Source: Thermotogota bacterium
GTDB lineage: Bacteria > Thermotogota > Thermotogae > Petrotogales > Petrotogaceae
Reading direction: 5' to 3'
Assembly: GCA_029780115.1 (NCBI GenBank)
Contig: JAKOZG010000004.1
Span: forward strand, 374,607-438,606
Length of the DNA stretch: 64,000 bases
Position numbers and translations under genes: made by a program
The notes under the pieces: model-generated
What the model was told of the DNA's origin: nothing
The model's input: the letters and a program-made list of their open reading frames with translations, nothing else
The model's database searches: none
Part shown: positions 35,412 through 46,121 of the stretch, in pieces
Layout: each line of letters opens with the position of its first letter
How positions within the stretch are numbered: position 1 is the stretch's first letter

Positions 35412-36287
35412 TTATCTAACTCTTTGGCGAAGTATAAGGATATCTATACGTCTATATTGATTTCTTAATTCGTCGCGTTTAACATTGAATTCATTCTCCA
35501 ACTCTATCTTAATTTGCTGCAATTGAGCGGCACTTATCTTTCCTTCTATGTAGTCCATTGTTGCTAGATTTAGTCTTGAGTCAATTTCAGCTCTTAATAT
35601 TTCTAACTCTCTCTGAATGTCTTTATCTCCTAAGCCAATTGGATAAAATCTATCTGGGTTATAAAAATAATCTATATCAAATTGTCCTATATTAATCTCT
35701 GCCATTCTTTCGATCATCCTTCTATTTTTCAACTCGCCAGTGAAAAAATTAACTACACTTGCAGCTCTTGCAGCGCTTAAATGCCAATTTGATGGATATA
35801 CACTTGTGGGTAAGACTTGTTCGTCATCTGTAAAACCATAAACTTCTATGGCATTTGAAGTATGTTCGAGGATTATAGTTCCAATCTTATATAATAGTTC
35901 TTTAGCTTCAGCCGTTAGTTCAGCTCTGCCAGACCTGAAAAAAGCGATATCTCTCATAGATATTATCGTCCCTTTATCAGTTTCCTCAATAGTGATTTTT
36001 CCTTTGTATTTTTCGTCCTCAACAATTTTTAGTAGTTCTGATTTTACACCTGGATGTGAGGTAATAAGTGGTTCTTCAGAAATACTCTTACCTCCTACTA
36101 AAATACCTAAAGGCTGTCCTTCAAAAGCACTTTGTAAACTCATTGCGGCTTGTTGAAATTTTCCAGGTGAAATTGTTGACATACCAAACAAAGCTATAAA
36201 CATTGTCAAAAGCAATGTTGTCATATCAGTGAAAGTTGTCATCCATTTTGCTTCGGGTCTTTCAAACCTTTTTTTCTTTCTAGCCAC
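35412..36287 (-). CDS. motB: Flagellar stator protein MotB
   Basis: This 291-residue stator subunit starts with GTG behind TGAGGTG. The N-terminal stretch WMTTFTDMTTLLLTMFIALFGMS contains the membrane helix with the proton- or sodium-binding aspartate (TDMTTLLL). The C-terminal OmpA-type peptidoglycan-binding domain (about 105-200) has VYGFTDDEQ. A long segment (about 215-265) with predicted coiled coil (RELEILRAEIDSRLN) is inserted near the end. It pairs with MotA, encoded 21 bases upstream. Confidence 0.95.
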   Translation of the reverse strand: MARKKKRFERPEAKWMTTFTDMTTLLLTMFIALFGMSTISPGKFQQAAMSLQSAFEGQPLGILVGGKSISEEPLITSHPGVKSELLKIVEDEKYKGKITIEETDKGTIISMRDIAFFRSGRAELTAEAKELLYKIGTIILEHTSNAIEVYGFTDDEQVLPTSVYPSNWHLSAARAASVVNFFTGELKNRRMIERMAEINIGQFDIDYFYNPDRFYPIGLGDKDIQRELEILRAEIDSRLNLATMDYIEGKISAAQLQQIKIELENEFNVKRDELRNQYRRIDILILRQRVR

Positions 36288-36308
36288 TGTTTCACCTCAA
36301 AAATTTCA

Positions 36309-37088
36309 CTAGAAGATTGATTCACCTTTACTTCTTTCATATTCTTGCCTTTCAGCAGCACTTAAAAAAGCCTTTAGTTTTTCTTCCATTAATCTTGGGT
36401 TTTCCCCTTGAACAATTGAAAGTACGCCTTCTAGCATCATTCTCATTTGGTTTAGGTTTTTATTGGTTCTTCTTTTTAATTTCTCAGCGGGAGGAAGGGC
36501 TAAGATATTTGCTATTAGAGAACCGTAAAAAGTTGTTACAAGCGCTATTGACATGCTCGGTCCAATAGTTGAAGGATCCGTCAATGTATCCAACAATAGT
36601 ATCAATCCTATTAAGGTTCCTAGCATACCAAATGCTGGAGCCATCGTTCCCCATGTGTCGAGAACACTTATTTTTTCTTCTTGTTCTTCTTCGTACATAT
36701 CCATTTTTATCTCCAAAATTTTTCTAATTTCCTCTGGGTCGGTTCCATCAACCGCGGCCCTTAGCCCATCTCTTAAGAAATCACTTTCAACGGAAGGCAA
36801 GTCTTCTTCTAGTGAAATCATACCTTCTCTCCGAGCCTTTTCTGAAAAAGAATACAAGGTTCTTAATGCCTCGATATTATCAATTTTGGGATTTTTAAAT
36901 GACTGTAAAATGATGTTAAATATTTTAAAAGATGTTGAACTAGGATGAGCTATAAATGTAGCTCCTAAGGAACCTACTACTGTAATAAAAAACGAGGGAA
37001 TGTCAATCATTTTACCTAATTCAGTTCCCACCCCTAAGACAATAGCAAACAAAGCAAACACTAAACCCATGATTGTTGAGATATCCAC
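36309..37088 (-). CDS. motA: Flagellar stator protein MotA
   Basis: The 259-residue protein starts with GTG behind AAGAGGTGGGG. Four membrane helices (about 2-22, 30-50, 145-170, 180-200) and a cytoplasmic loop with charged residues (SEKARREGMISLEED) fit MotA. MAPAFGMLGTLIGLILLL is the conserved third helix. The ion specificity (H+ or Na+) cannot be decided by eye. It is followed by motB and preceded by flbD. Confidence 0.96.
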   Translation of the reverse strand: MDISTIMGLVFALFAIVLGVGTELGKMIDIPSFFITVVGSLGATFIAHPSSTSFKIFNIILQSFKNPKIDNIEALRTLYSFSEKARREGMISLEEDLPSVESDFLRDGLRAAVDGTDPEEIRKILEIKMDMYEEEQEEKISVLDTWGTMAPAFGMLGTLIGLILLLDTLTDPSTIGPSMSIALVTTFYGSLIANILALPPAEKLKRRTNKNLNQMRMMLEGVLSIVQGENPRLMEEKLKAFLSAAERQEYERSKGESIF

Positions 37089-37124
37089 TACAACCCCACC
37101 TCTTAACTATAATATTTATTTAAT

Positions 37125-37313
37125 TTAATTATCCTTAAATATCTTTTTATTAAATTGTATCACCTTTTCGAGAACTTCTTCGATCGTTTCTTTGACTATG
37201 TATACATGGCCGTTCATCATAGTTATTGTGGTATCAGGTCTACATTCTATCTTTTCAATTTGGTAAAAGTTTAAATAAAACTCATCACCATTTAACTTTG
37301 TTAATTTTATCAT
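37125..37313 (-). CDS. flbD: Flagellar FlbD family protein
   Basis: The 62-residue protein starts at the ATG at 37311-37313 behind GGTGA, giving MIKLTKLNGDEFYLN, the canonical FlbD N terminus. It is a small conserved protein always found between flgE and motA in flagellar operons of Firmicutes, spirochaetes and Thermotogae. The likely role is at the hook or stator, with the mechanism unclear. Confidence 0.9.
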   Translation of the reverse strand: MIKLTKLNGDEFYLNFYQIEKIECRPDTTITMMNGHVYIVKETIEEVLEKVIQFNKKIFKDN

Positions 37314-37398
37314 AAAAAAATCACCATTCAATTAAAATTATTGTTATTAAGTTATCTTTCATTTAACAATAAATTTGTTCTTAAGTACATCAAAGGTA

Positions 37399-39525
37399 TT
37401 ATCTCTTTATATTAACTAGTTCATTTAAAATTTGATCGGCAGTTGTTATACTTCTAGAATTTGCTTGAAAACCCCTTTGCGCAATAATCATATTGGTAAA
37501 TTCTTCTGCAAGATCTACATTAGACATTTCTAATGCACCTGGAATAATGCTTCCCCTTCCTCCAACACCAACAACACCTATTTGTGGGAGTCCACTGTTA
37601 GAACTCATTGCATACATTGAATTTCCTACTTCTAACAGACCTTCAGGGTTATTAAATGTTGCTAAAGCTACCTGACCAAGAGGAGCTGTTAATCCGTTAC
37701 TAAAAATTCCTATAATTTCGCCACTAGTGTTTATTGCGAAAGATTCAAGGGTACCTTGAGCGTTTCCATCTTGTTCTGTTACAGTTACAGAATGAGGAGA
37801 TGCGAATTGAGTTAAGGCTTGAAAGTTAACACTCACAGTAACGGGTCCTGCTGCAGCAACAGATGGTGGATCAACATCAGGATTTAGGGCAGCCCCTTGT
37901 TCACCTGGATCGAACCAAAAACCTGCAGTGCCGCCAGATTGTACTATATTGCCTCCTACTATAGACCAATTAGTCGCTGCTAAATTTCCATTAGCGTCAA
38001 ATGCTATTACACCATTAGCCGGTTCATTTACTAATTGTTCATCAGTTGTAATTTTATACAACGGGGTTCCATCAGCCAGTTTTGCCTCCCAATACCAAGT
38101 GTTTTCATTTATTTTTGTGAAATTTAGATAAACGTTATACGAATTTCCCAAAGAATCATAGACTACAGTGGAAGTTGTAGTTTTAGGACTTATATATTCA
38201 GCTGTTGAAAAGTTTGTAGGATTGTTCATATCGACAAACTTAATCTCTCCTGCTACAGGAGGCTGAATGACATCGCGAACGGAACGAAGGTCGAAAGTAC
38301 CATTACTTATAGTATTACTATCATCAACGCCTTTTAAGCTTAAACCTGTTAATTTGTAATTTCCAGAAATAATTCCTTCACTAAGTAATTGATTGAAACT
38401 TCTAACTGTACCAGCGTAAGCTGAAGTAAAAGTAATCTGATCCCCCTGTGAATCTTTCAATGTGATTGTGAAGGAGTTAACAGAAAAAGATAATTGTATA
38501 TCTTCAGGATCGTAATATACTGATTCGTTGGTGGTAGCATCTACAAGCTTTATACTGCCACTTAGTGTAGCAGGAGTTCCATTAGCTTCATCAGCTTCAT
38601 CAGCTTCATCAGCTTCATTAGTTTCTATTGTTGCAGGCTGTCCAGTTTCTCCAACAATATTTCCATTTACATCAAAAATTGAAATTCTAGTGTCTGAAAG
38701 TGGAGTTTGATCATTTGCAAAATTCACCCAATTAATTACTTTTCCATAATCGTCTAGTTCAACTTTTCCGTTTATTGTTTGAGTTGAAGTAAGAGTAGCG
38801 TTTGTGGTATTATTCGTTAAGTTTGAGAAATTGTAGTTTGTGTCTAGTATCTTAGCTTCCCATAGATAAACATTTTGATTTAGATTATTTAAGTCTCTTT
38901 TAAAGCTAAATCTAACTGGGATACTATCACCTAATGTGCTTTTAATTACTATTGTTGTATCTTGAATTCCGACTCCTGCGTTTAAGTTGTGGGCGAGTCT
39001 AACAAATGAGGTTTGTTTAGCGGGCATAACTTGTCCAGAGGATATTTGTATATCGCCTATTGGATCATTAGTATCAACGATTCTTTGACCGTCTGGCGTT
39101 AATCTTGCTGTCCATCCTTGAAGTTTCATACCCGATGCTGGATCCACAAAGAATCCATTGTAGTCTCTTGTAAAATTACCTGCTCTTGTGTAATATTGTC
39201 CCACACCATCTGAAAGTATAAAAAATCCTTCACCTTGTATCATCATATCGGTAGCTTTTCCTGTAGACATTGGGGAACCCTGTGTCATTATTTTATCTAT
39301 TGAAGCAATTTTTGAACCTAACCCAATTTGCATTGGATTAATTCCCCCAAGAAGATCTTGTGGTGCGGTTCCTGCTGCTAAAGTTTGAAAGAGTGTAGAT
39401 TGAAAGGTGGTTCTTGAACCTTTAAATCCTATTGTATTAACGTTTGCAATATTATTTGCTACTACATCAAGTTGGTCTTGAAAGTTCCTTAAACCTGTTA
39501 TGCCTGAATACATCGATCTTAGCAT
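37399..39525 (-). CDS. flgE: Flagellar hook protein FlgE
   Basis: The 708-residue protein begins with the rod/hook motif LRSMYSGITGLRNFQDQLDVVANNIANVNT and ends with the matching helix EFTNMIIAQRGFQANSRSITTADQILNELVNIKR. Between them lie the FlgE D1 and D2 domains with several inserted beta domains, making it longer than the 400 residues of enteric hooks. A run of ADE repeats occurs near residues 303-314. There is no signal peptide, as expected for a type III-exported subunit. The start ATG follows GGAGGAATAT. Confidence 0.95.
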   Translation of the reverse strand: MLRSMYSGITGLRNFQDQLDVVANNIANVNTIGFKGSRTTFQSTLFQTLAAGTAPQDLLGGINPMQIGLGSKIASIDKIMTQGSPMSTGKATDMMIQGEGFFILSDGVGQYYTRAGNFTRDYNGFFVDPASGMKLQGWTARLTPDGQRIVDTNDPIGDIQISSGQVMPAKQTSFVRLAHNLNAGVGIQDTTIVIKSTLGDSIPVRFSFKRDLNNLNQNVYLWEAKILDTNYNFSNLTNNTTNATLTSTQTINGKVELDDYGKVINWVNFANDQTPLSDTRISIFDVNGNIVGETGQPATIETNEADEADEADEANGTPATLSGSIKLVDATTNESVYYDPEDIQLSFSVNSFTITLKDSQGDQITFTSAYAGTVRSFNQLLSEGIISGNYKLTGLSLKGVDDSNTISNGTFDLRSVRDVIQPPVAGEIKFVDMNNPTNFSTAEYISPKTTTSTVVYDSLGNSYNVYLNFTKINENTWYWEAKLADGTPLYKITTDEQLVNEPANGVIAFDANGNLAATNWSIVGGNIVQSGGTAGFWFDPGEQGAALNPDVDPPSVAAAGPVTVSVNFQALTQFASPHSVTVTEQDGNAQGTLESFAINTSGEIIGIFSNGLTAPLGQVALATFNNPEGLLEVGNSMYAMSSNSGLPQIGVVGVGGRGSIIPGALEMSNVDLAEEFTNMIIAQRGFQANSRSITTADQILNELVNIKR
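38584..38619 (-). repeat. Four 9-base tandem repeats inside flgE
   Basis: Three exact copies and one with a single change of AGCTTCATC (plus strand) encode the alternating EAD stretch of the hook protein. Length change would stay in frame. Confidence 0.9.
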
Positions 39526-39617
39526 TTTATATTCCTCCCATCTTCCAATTATTTACATTAGAAATAAAACTGCTGTTCTTTTTTTGTACATAGGACTACT
39601 TCGAAAATATTACGTAT

Positions 39618-40280
39618 TTAGACACTAACTTCATTAATAGCCGAGAATGGGTATATTCGGCCATCTATGAGCAGATATAGTTCATTATCAAAGAATTTGA
39701 CAGCTTCAACTTTTCCACTTTTAATTCCAGTGGTTAAGATCTTCTCCCCATTTCTAATGATATATACACCATACATATAATCGCCGTCTGCAAGCAAGGT
39801 TCCGTTATTGTCTCTTCCATTCCATACAAATGAATTTAAACCCGCTTTTTTCACACCTAAGTTCTGTGAATGAACCAATCTACCTTTTGCATCGTATATT
39901 TCAACTAATACTTCGGAATCATAATCTAGTCCGAAATTTATAGTTTCTGCAATACCACTTTCTAACTGAATAACGTTACTATTTACTACTACCTCTTTTC
40001 CAAGAAGTGAGACAGCCTGCAATTTATTCAACGATAATTGCGAATTGACCATTTCTTGAACAGCATTACTCATGTTCATTATCTGTTCAGTAGAGGATAG
40101 TTGAGATAATTGAATTAACAAATCTTTGTTGTCTAGAGGTTCTGTTGGATCTTGATTTTTTAATTGGGTAACTAGTAAATGTAAGAAAGCTTCTTTATCT
40201 AACTCTTTTTTTATTTCTCTGTTTCTATTTGCTTGCAGAGTGCTAAGGTAAATATTGTCCATTGATACAGAGTTAAACAT
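39618..40280 (-). CDS. flgD: Flagellar hook capping protein FlgD
   Basis: The 220-residue protein has the N-terminal FlgD motif DKEAFLHLLVTQLKNQDPTEPLDNKDLLIQLSQLSSTEQIMNM region (about 28-72) and a C-terminal half with a FlgD Ig-like domain (VWNGRDNNGTLLADGDYMY around 148-166). It forms the scaffold on which FlgE subunits assemble. It overlaps the end of fliK by eight bases and is followed by flgE after about 90 bases. Confidence 0.95.
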   Translation of the reverse strand: MFNSVSMDNIYLSTLQANRNREIKKELDKEAFLHLLVTQLKNQDPTEPLDNKDLLIQLSQLSSTEQIMNMSNAVQEMVNSQLSLNKLQAVSLLGKEVVVNSNVIQLESGIAETINFGLDYDSEVLVEIYDAKGRLVHSQNLGVKKAGLNSFVWNGRDNNGTLLADGDYMYGVYIIRNGEKILTTGIKSGKVEAVKFFDNELYLLIDGRIYPFSAINEVSV

Positions 40281-42099
40281 TTAAATCACTCCTTAAAAAT
40301 TCTTCAAATGTGTACAAAGTCTCATCGCGCTGTTCATTTTGTCTGTATCTTTTTTCTTGATTTTGTTGTTGATCTTGATTTTTCTGATTTTGGTAATCTA
40401 GGTAATTTTCTTCTTGATGAACAATTATCTTTACATCAACAGGATTGTAACCTTCGTCCCTTAAATTTCCGACTAAAGACTGAACTGTTTTTGAGATTGT
40501 TGATTTGGCAGTTTCGTTTTCAGTGATAAGATTAATGGTGATAGCTTCTCCATTTTTGACAATTTGGATATCTACTTTTCCAAGATTCGGAGGAGAAACA
40601 TTGACCGAGAAACTTTCTTTGAAAAATGTTTCAGTGTTTTTTGTAACGATTATATCTTTTATATGACCGTTTAAATCATAAGACTTTATTGAAGGAGGTG
40701 TTTCTGATAGGTGATTATTATAGGTCGTATTTTCTGAGTAGTATTTTGTTTGATTGTTTTCGAGTTTTATTGTGTTTTCGTGTATGTTATCAACTTTGTC
40801 TGTTCCGAGATTGGAAACACTAGTAGTGGTTTTTGAGTTTTCCATTATTTCATGGTCCTTTGTCTTAGTAGTTTTCGTTTGAGAGTTATTTTCTGCTATA
40901 TAATTTACTTTTCTACTTTTTTGTATATCAAAATAAGCGCTTTTTTCTTTTTCAACAATATTTGTCGTATAATTTTTTTGATTTGTTAAAGTTTTTTTAT
41001 CCATAGATTTATATGGTTCAAATTCATTAGAGATTATTTTATATTCCTTTTCTGTTTTTTCTAATACATTTATATTGAGCACGTGATTTATAATACTTTT
41101 TTTCAAAGTTTCTTGGCTAAACTCTTTTTTAGGTAAAAATAAGAATAACTGAGAGATTTCTACGTCTTTCATAATATTGTTAACTTCAAAGGTTTCATCA
41201 AATTGAGTGGATTCCAAGTCAGAAAATAAACTGAGCTCTGTATCTATAGTGTCAGAAAAATTGTTTAAAAAAGTTATAGTAGGTGAAACGTCTTCAGGTT
41301 TTGTAACTAGATTCATACTAACAGCTAATAATTTGCCATCATTTAGTTGTTCGATGATCTTGCTACTTAAAAATTCTTCCATTGGTGTAATAATAAGTTC
41401 TTCATCCTTTTGAAAAATTATGAGATTTACAGTTTCTTTTTTAATTGTTTCTACTGGTAGGATATTGATTTTTATTCCAATACTTTCAAAATATTCCTCA
41501 TTTTCATGTAATATAGTTCCTATGTTAGTTATACTTTCTTGAATCTCATTTAAATGATGCTTTGTTGTTATATCAATAGCGTTTAATAGAATTTGAGTAT
41601 CTTTCTTTGATAATCCTTTGGTATTTTCTATATTAGAAAGTATTTTTAAAGCTTCTTTTACTGTAACGAATGAAGTTTTGTCGTTAGAAGTATTTGAGAT
41701 TTTTTTTTGGTCAACATATTTATTTAAATAGTTTATCAATTCTTTTACATTAAAAGTAATTGTTTTATTGTCACCTTTGTTAAATATTTTAAGATAAGTA
41801 GTTCCTTCAATAGTTTCTAGATTTATTTTAGGATCGGTAAAACTTAAGAGGATATTTAAATAACAGAATATTTCAGACTTTTGCATTAATTTTTCTAAGT
41901 GATTATTTTTATATTTGTTTTCAATTTGTTTTTGCGGATTTAAAGTATTTTTAGGAATTAAAATATTCTTTAATTCCTTTTGAAAAGAAACAATAGAAGA
42001 GTTATGATTGCTTGTTTGTTGGACTTGTTGATTGGTTTTAACCTTTGACATCGACATTATATTAAAAAGATTTTTGGCTCCTATGCTATTTGTTTCCAT
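40273..42099 (-). CDS. fliK: Flagellar hook-length control protein FliK
   Basis: The 608-residue protein is placed by the ATG at 42097-42099; a longer reading to 42162 overlaps the upstream gene by 77 bases and lacks a site. Most of it is low-similarity, Asn/Lys/Thr-rich and probably disordered. The C-terminal part (about 500-575) has the FliK domain pattern, FKESFSVNVSPPNLGKVDIQI with the conserved LxPxxLGxVxVxI. The tail is rich in Q and N. It measures the hook and switches export specificity. It overlaps the end of ylxF by 14 bases. Confidence 0.85.
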   Translation of the reverse strand: METNSIGAKNLFNIMSMSKVKTNQQVQQTSNHNSSIVSFQKELKNILIPKNTLNPQKQIENKYKNNHLEKLMQKSEIFCYLNILLSFTDPKINLETIEGTTYLKIFNKGDNKTITFNVKELINYLNKYVDQKKISNTSNDKTSFVTVKEALKILSNIENTKGLSKKDTQILLNAIDITTKHHLNEIQESITNIGTILHENEEYFESIGIKINILPVETIKKETVNLIIFQKDEELIITPMEEFLSSKIIEQLNDGKLLAVSMNLVTKPEDVSPTITFLNNFSDTIDTELSLFSDLESTQFDETFEVNNIMKDVEISQLFLFLPKKEFSQETLKKSIINHVLNINVLEKTEKEYKIISNEFEPYKSMDKKTLTNQKNYTTNIVEKEKSAYFDIQKSRKVNYIAENNSQTKTTKTKDHEIMENSKTTTSVSNLGTDKVDNIHENTIKLENNQTKYYSENTTYNNHLSETPPSIKSYDLNGHIKDIIVTKNTETFFKESFSVNVSPPNLGKVDIQIVKNGEAITINLITENETAKSTISKTVQSLVGNLRDEGYNPVDVKIIVHQEENYLDYQNQKNQDQQQNQEKRYRQNEQRDETLYTFEEFLRSDLNV

Positions 42100-42757
42100 T
42101 GGTTTTCTTTTCCCCCATTTTTGCAATAATTTCGGCAGCTTTTTGAGGATTGATTGCTGCAATGGCCTGAATAATTTCGGCTGCCGATTTAGGTTCTAAA
42201 GTCAACATTGTATCTACGAGTAAATCAACGCTCACTTCCTCCCTCACTAAAGCAGAGGCTATCTGCGCAGGTGTAGATTTCGCTAGCCAGCTACCTAAGG
42301 TTGCAATTCTTTTGTTATAGTCGGTAAATTGAGTCAGTTTTTCATTGTATTCTTTGTTAAGACGTTCTAATTCTTCTCTCTGTTTAACTAACCTTTCATT
42401 TTCTTGTGAAATTTGATCTAAAATTTTTTGTAGTTCATGTTTTTGTTCTTCTAAACGTTGACTTTCGTCTTTAATTGCCTTTAATCTTATTTCTAAAATT
42501 TCTTTTTCCATATAGAAAGGGTCCGAAATCTCTAAATATTCATATTTTGATAATTTGTCTAAGCCAGGAATATGATCTGTTAGATATGCAATGTAACTCC
42601 TCCAGCTGTTCTGAAAGTTCAAATTTAGATATGAAAGTCTTGAATATTCAAAATAAATATATCCACAACCCAATAAAAAGAAAGCTATAACACAAGCTAT
42701 AAGTATAAAAATGAGTATTTTTTTACCTTTGCCCTTTTTTTCTTCATTTTTGGCCAT
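42086..42757 (-). CDS. YlxF/MotE-like flagellar protein with MgtE N-like domain
   Basis: The 223-residue protein has a lysine-rich N terminus, one membrane helix (about 13-33), a long coiled coil (about 75-150, with LEEQKHELQKILDQISQENERL) and a C-terminal domain like the MgtE N-terminal region (ALVREEVSVDLLVDTMLTLEPKSAAEIIQAI). It precedes fliK, the position of ylxF in Bacillus. In other bacteria MotE proteins chaperone the stator proteins MotA/MotC. The start ATG follows GGGAGG. It is the first gene of the flagellar operon in this window. Confidence 0.85.
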   Translation of the reverse strand: MAKNEEKKGKGKKILIFILIACVIAFFLLGCGYIYFEYSRLSYLNLNFQNSWRSYIAYLTDHIPGLDKLSKYEYLEISDPFYMEKEILEIRLKAIKDESQRLEEQKHELQKILDQISQENERLVKQREELERLNKEYNEKLTQFTDYNKRIATLGSWLAKSTPAQIASALVREEVSVDLLVDTMLTLEPKSAAEIIQAIAAINPQKAAEIIAKMGEKKTNGNK

Positions 42758-42883
42758 TTAAAATCCTCCCTGCACTCTTATTGTTCTTTTAAAGTGATCG
42801 ATATTCCTAAAATTTTAATTTTTACTTTATATGTTTATATGTATATTTTACTGGAATAATAGAAAAATAGTAAATATTAAATA

Positions 42884-42907
42884 AAAAGGCGGACTAGTCC
42901 GCCTTTT
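42884..42907 (-). terminator. Terminator of mscS
   Basis: A perfect palindrome AAAAGGCGGACT / AGTCCGCCTTTT is followed on the minus strand by TTTATTTAAT. It separates the mscS transcript from the flagellar operon. Confidence 0.85.
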
Positions 42908-42922
42908 GATGTTCGTTAATAT

Positions 42923-43759
42923 TTAATCTCTTTCTTTATGTTGAAGAAGCTTAGGGTTTACATCTTTAACGTGTAAGTCTATCTGATTGTAGGGTATTTC
43001 AAGATTATATTCAAGAAATTTTTGTTTGATTTTTTCAGCTACATTCAATGATGAGTTTATAAAATTTTCACGTTTTACCCAAAATCTAACAACAAAATTC
43101 ATAGAAGAATCACCGTAACTGTCAAATACTACTGCTGGTTTATGACTATCGTCTATATAAACAAGTTCTGATGAATTAACGGCTTCATTTAAAACTTTAG
43201 CTATTAAATTTATATCATGCAAATAGGAGACTCTAACTTTTATTTCGTTTCTTCTTATATCTTCTGGCCAGTAGTGTATAATTTTATTTGTCCACACTTC
43301 TTTACTGGGAAAATGTATTAACTTTCCGTCAAAGGTTTTTAAAATAACATGGTTCACATCTATTTCTTGAACAGTTCCTCCAATACCGTCGATTTCTACT
43401 GCTTCACCATCAACTACCAAATGGTTTAGCATAATTAAAAATCCGCAAATCAGGTTACCTAAAGGCTCTTGAACTGCAAAAGCTATGATAACTCCACCTA
43501 TTCCAAGTCCTGCTAAAAAGGCACTAAGGTTAGTGAAGATTACAGAGATTATGATAAAAGCAGCTAAAGTGTACATTGCAATGTTTATCATAGTCATAAG
43601 AGACCTCTTGTATGTAATAGCTACTTTGCCTCTTTTTTCAGCAGTTGAAAGGATAATCTTGTAAATTAGCTTCGCCAAATATTTTGCCAATACAATTATC
43701 AGGACACTTATTCCTATTTTTATCAAGTAAATTAGGGTAGTTTTTACCCATTCTTCCAT
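42923..43759 (-). CDS. mscS: Small-conductance mechanosensitive channel (MscS family)
   Basis: The 278-residue channel has three membrane helices (about 8-30, 52-75, 80-105). The third is the pore helix, AFLAGLGIGGVIIAFAVQEPLGNLICGFLIML, with the family's Gly/Ala packing pattern. A cytoplasmic beta domain follows, with GTVQEIDVNHVILKTFDGKLIHFP. It opens under membrane tension to release solutes during osmotic downshift. It starts 17 bases after rsmE. Confidence 0.95.
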   Translation of the reverse strand: MEEWVKTTLIYLIKIGISVLIIVLAKYLAKLIYKIILSTAEKRGKVAITYKRSLMTMINIAMYTLAAFIIISVIFTNLSAFLAGLGIGGVIIAFAVQEPLGNLICGFLIMLNHLVVDGEAVEIDGIGGTVQEIDVNHVILKTFDGKLIHFPSKEVWTNKIIHYWPEDIRRNEIKVRVSYLHDINLIAKVLNEAVNSSELVYIDDSHKPAVVFDSYGDSSMNFVVRFWVKRENFINSSLNVAEKIKQKFLEYNLEIPYNQIDLHVKDVNPKLLQHKERD

Positions 43760-43776
43760 AGCAATCTCCCCTGTTA

Positions 43777-44478
43777 TTAAATTTGATATAATCTATTAAA
43801 TTCATAGTTAATAGCACCAACAGTATAAATTGCTGCCGTTTCAAATCTTAGAATGGTTGATCCCAAATTTATTATCTCAAATTTATTTTCCACAAAAAAA
43901 TCTTTTTCTCGCTTTGAGAATCCAAAATCAGGTCCTACTATAATATTTATTGGAATATTTCTAGCTCTAATCTTCATGAAATCTCTAAGAGTCATTTTGT
44001 TATCTATAAAATCTAATACGAGAGAGTCTTCTTTAGGTAGGTCTTCGAAATTGATTAGCTCTATTTTTGGGATTGATGCGTAAACTGATTGTTTAGACGC
44101 TTCAATTATAGTTTTTTGAAATTTTTCCAAATTTGTGTACTTAATTTCACTTTTCTCTGCGAAATAAACATTAAATTCGTTTACTCTAAGTTCTACCATC
44201 TTCTCCAAAAGAACCTGTGTTCTATCCCATCTACTCATTCCAAAATAAACTGATAGGTAAGGCACGTAATTTTCCTTCGATAGAATTTTATCTTTAATTG
44301 ATAAAATAGTTTCTTTTTTCCCAATACTCTCTATTGTTGCATTATATATATAACCATCTCCCGTGATAACTTTTATCTCTTCACCGGGAGCTTTTCTAAT
44401 AACTTTTAAATGTGAAGTTTCTTTTTTATCTAAGATAATTTTAGAATTGCTTTTCTTACCATAAAAAACATTTGGCAT
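43777..44478 (-). CDS. rsmE: 16S rRNA (uracil1498-N3)-methyltransferase RsmE
   Basis: The 233-residue protein has an N-terminal PUA-like part and a C-terminal SPOUT knot domain. The RsmE motifs IVGPDFGFSKREKDF and LGSTILRFETAAIYTV are present. The second is usually LGxRILRxETA, so serine-threonine replaces the usual arginine region here. It methylates U1498 of 16S rRNA using SAM. It is seven bases downstream of serS and 17 bases ahead of mscS, in one transcript. Confidence 0.93.
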   Translation of the reverse strand: MPNVFYGKKSNSKIILDKKETSHLKVIRKAPGEEIKVITGDGYIYNATIESIGKKETILSIKDKILSKENYVPYLSVYFGMSRWDRTQVLLEKMVELRVNEFNVYFAEKSEIKYTNLEKFQKTIIEASKQSVYASIPKIELINFEDLPKEDSLVLDFIDNKMTLRDFMKIRARNIPINIIVGPDFGFSKREKDFFVENKFEIINLGSTILRFETAAIYTVGAINYEFNRLYQI

Positions 44479-44485
44479 AACAGTT

Positions 44486-45799
<1,314 letters not shown>

Positions 45800-45893
45800 T
45801 TAAAAAACATATATATGTTTTAAAATAATATTAAAAAACATCATTTGATGTAATTTTCACTATCTGCTAAATTTTTAGTGTGTTCAATATATA

Positions 45894-45916
45894 TAGGGGG
45901 CAAAGCCCCCTATAAA
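45894..45916 (-). terminator. Hairpin after rpoZ, possible terminator
   Basis: TATAGGGGGC / GCCCCCTATA with a 3-base loop is a strong 10-base stem 13 bases after the rpoZ stop. The minus-strand sequence after it is TATATTG rather than a clean T run, so termination may be partial and serS may be read through. Confidence 0.6.
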
Positions 45917-45929
45917 AATTTACCAGATT

Positions 45930-46121
45930 TTACCTTTTAAGAACAATTTTTCCTTCTTCTAATTCTTTTAAAGCTATAGCAACATAATCTTTTTTTTGTG
46001 AAACGCCTTTCAGTTGATCGATATTTTTTAAAGTTTCTGCACGTTTTGCTACTATAACAGGAACTGCAAATTTTAATTTTACAGTATCTAATATTTTATC
46101 GTAATTAATTTCTAAGTCCAT
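45930..46121 (-). CDS. rpoZ: RNA polymerase omega subunit
   Basis: The 63-residue protein has the omega signature [15 protein letters not shown] and [12 protein letters not shown]. It helps fold and assemble the beta-prime subunit. The position directly after gmk, overlapping it by 17 bases, is the conserved bacterial arrangement. The start ATG follows AAGGAGTG. It is slightly shorter than most omegas but complete. Confidence 0.93.
   Translation of the reverse strand: MDLEINYDKILDTVKLKFAVPVIVAKRAETLKNIDQLKGVSQKKDYVAIALKELEEGKIVLKR

Noticed and set aside
42100-42162. Longer N terminus of FliK starting at 42162
   Set aside because: It would overlap the ylxF gene by 77 bases without a ribosome site; the internal ATG at 42099 is more sensible.
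43638-43844. 68-residue minus frame overlapping mscS and rsmE
   Set aside because: It lies inside two well-supported genes in another frame and has no family resemblance.
45806-45824. Palindrome AAAACATATATATGTTTT upstream of serS as an operator
   Set aside because: It is simple AT alternation expected by chance in such DNA and has no link to a regulator.
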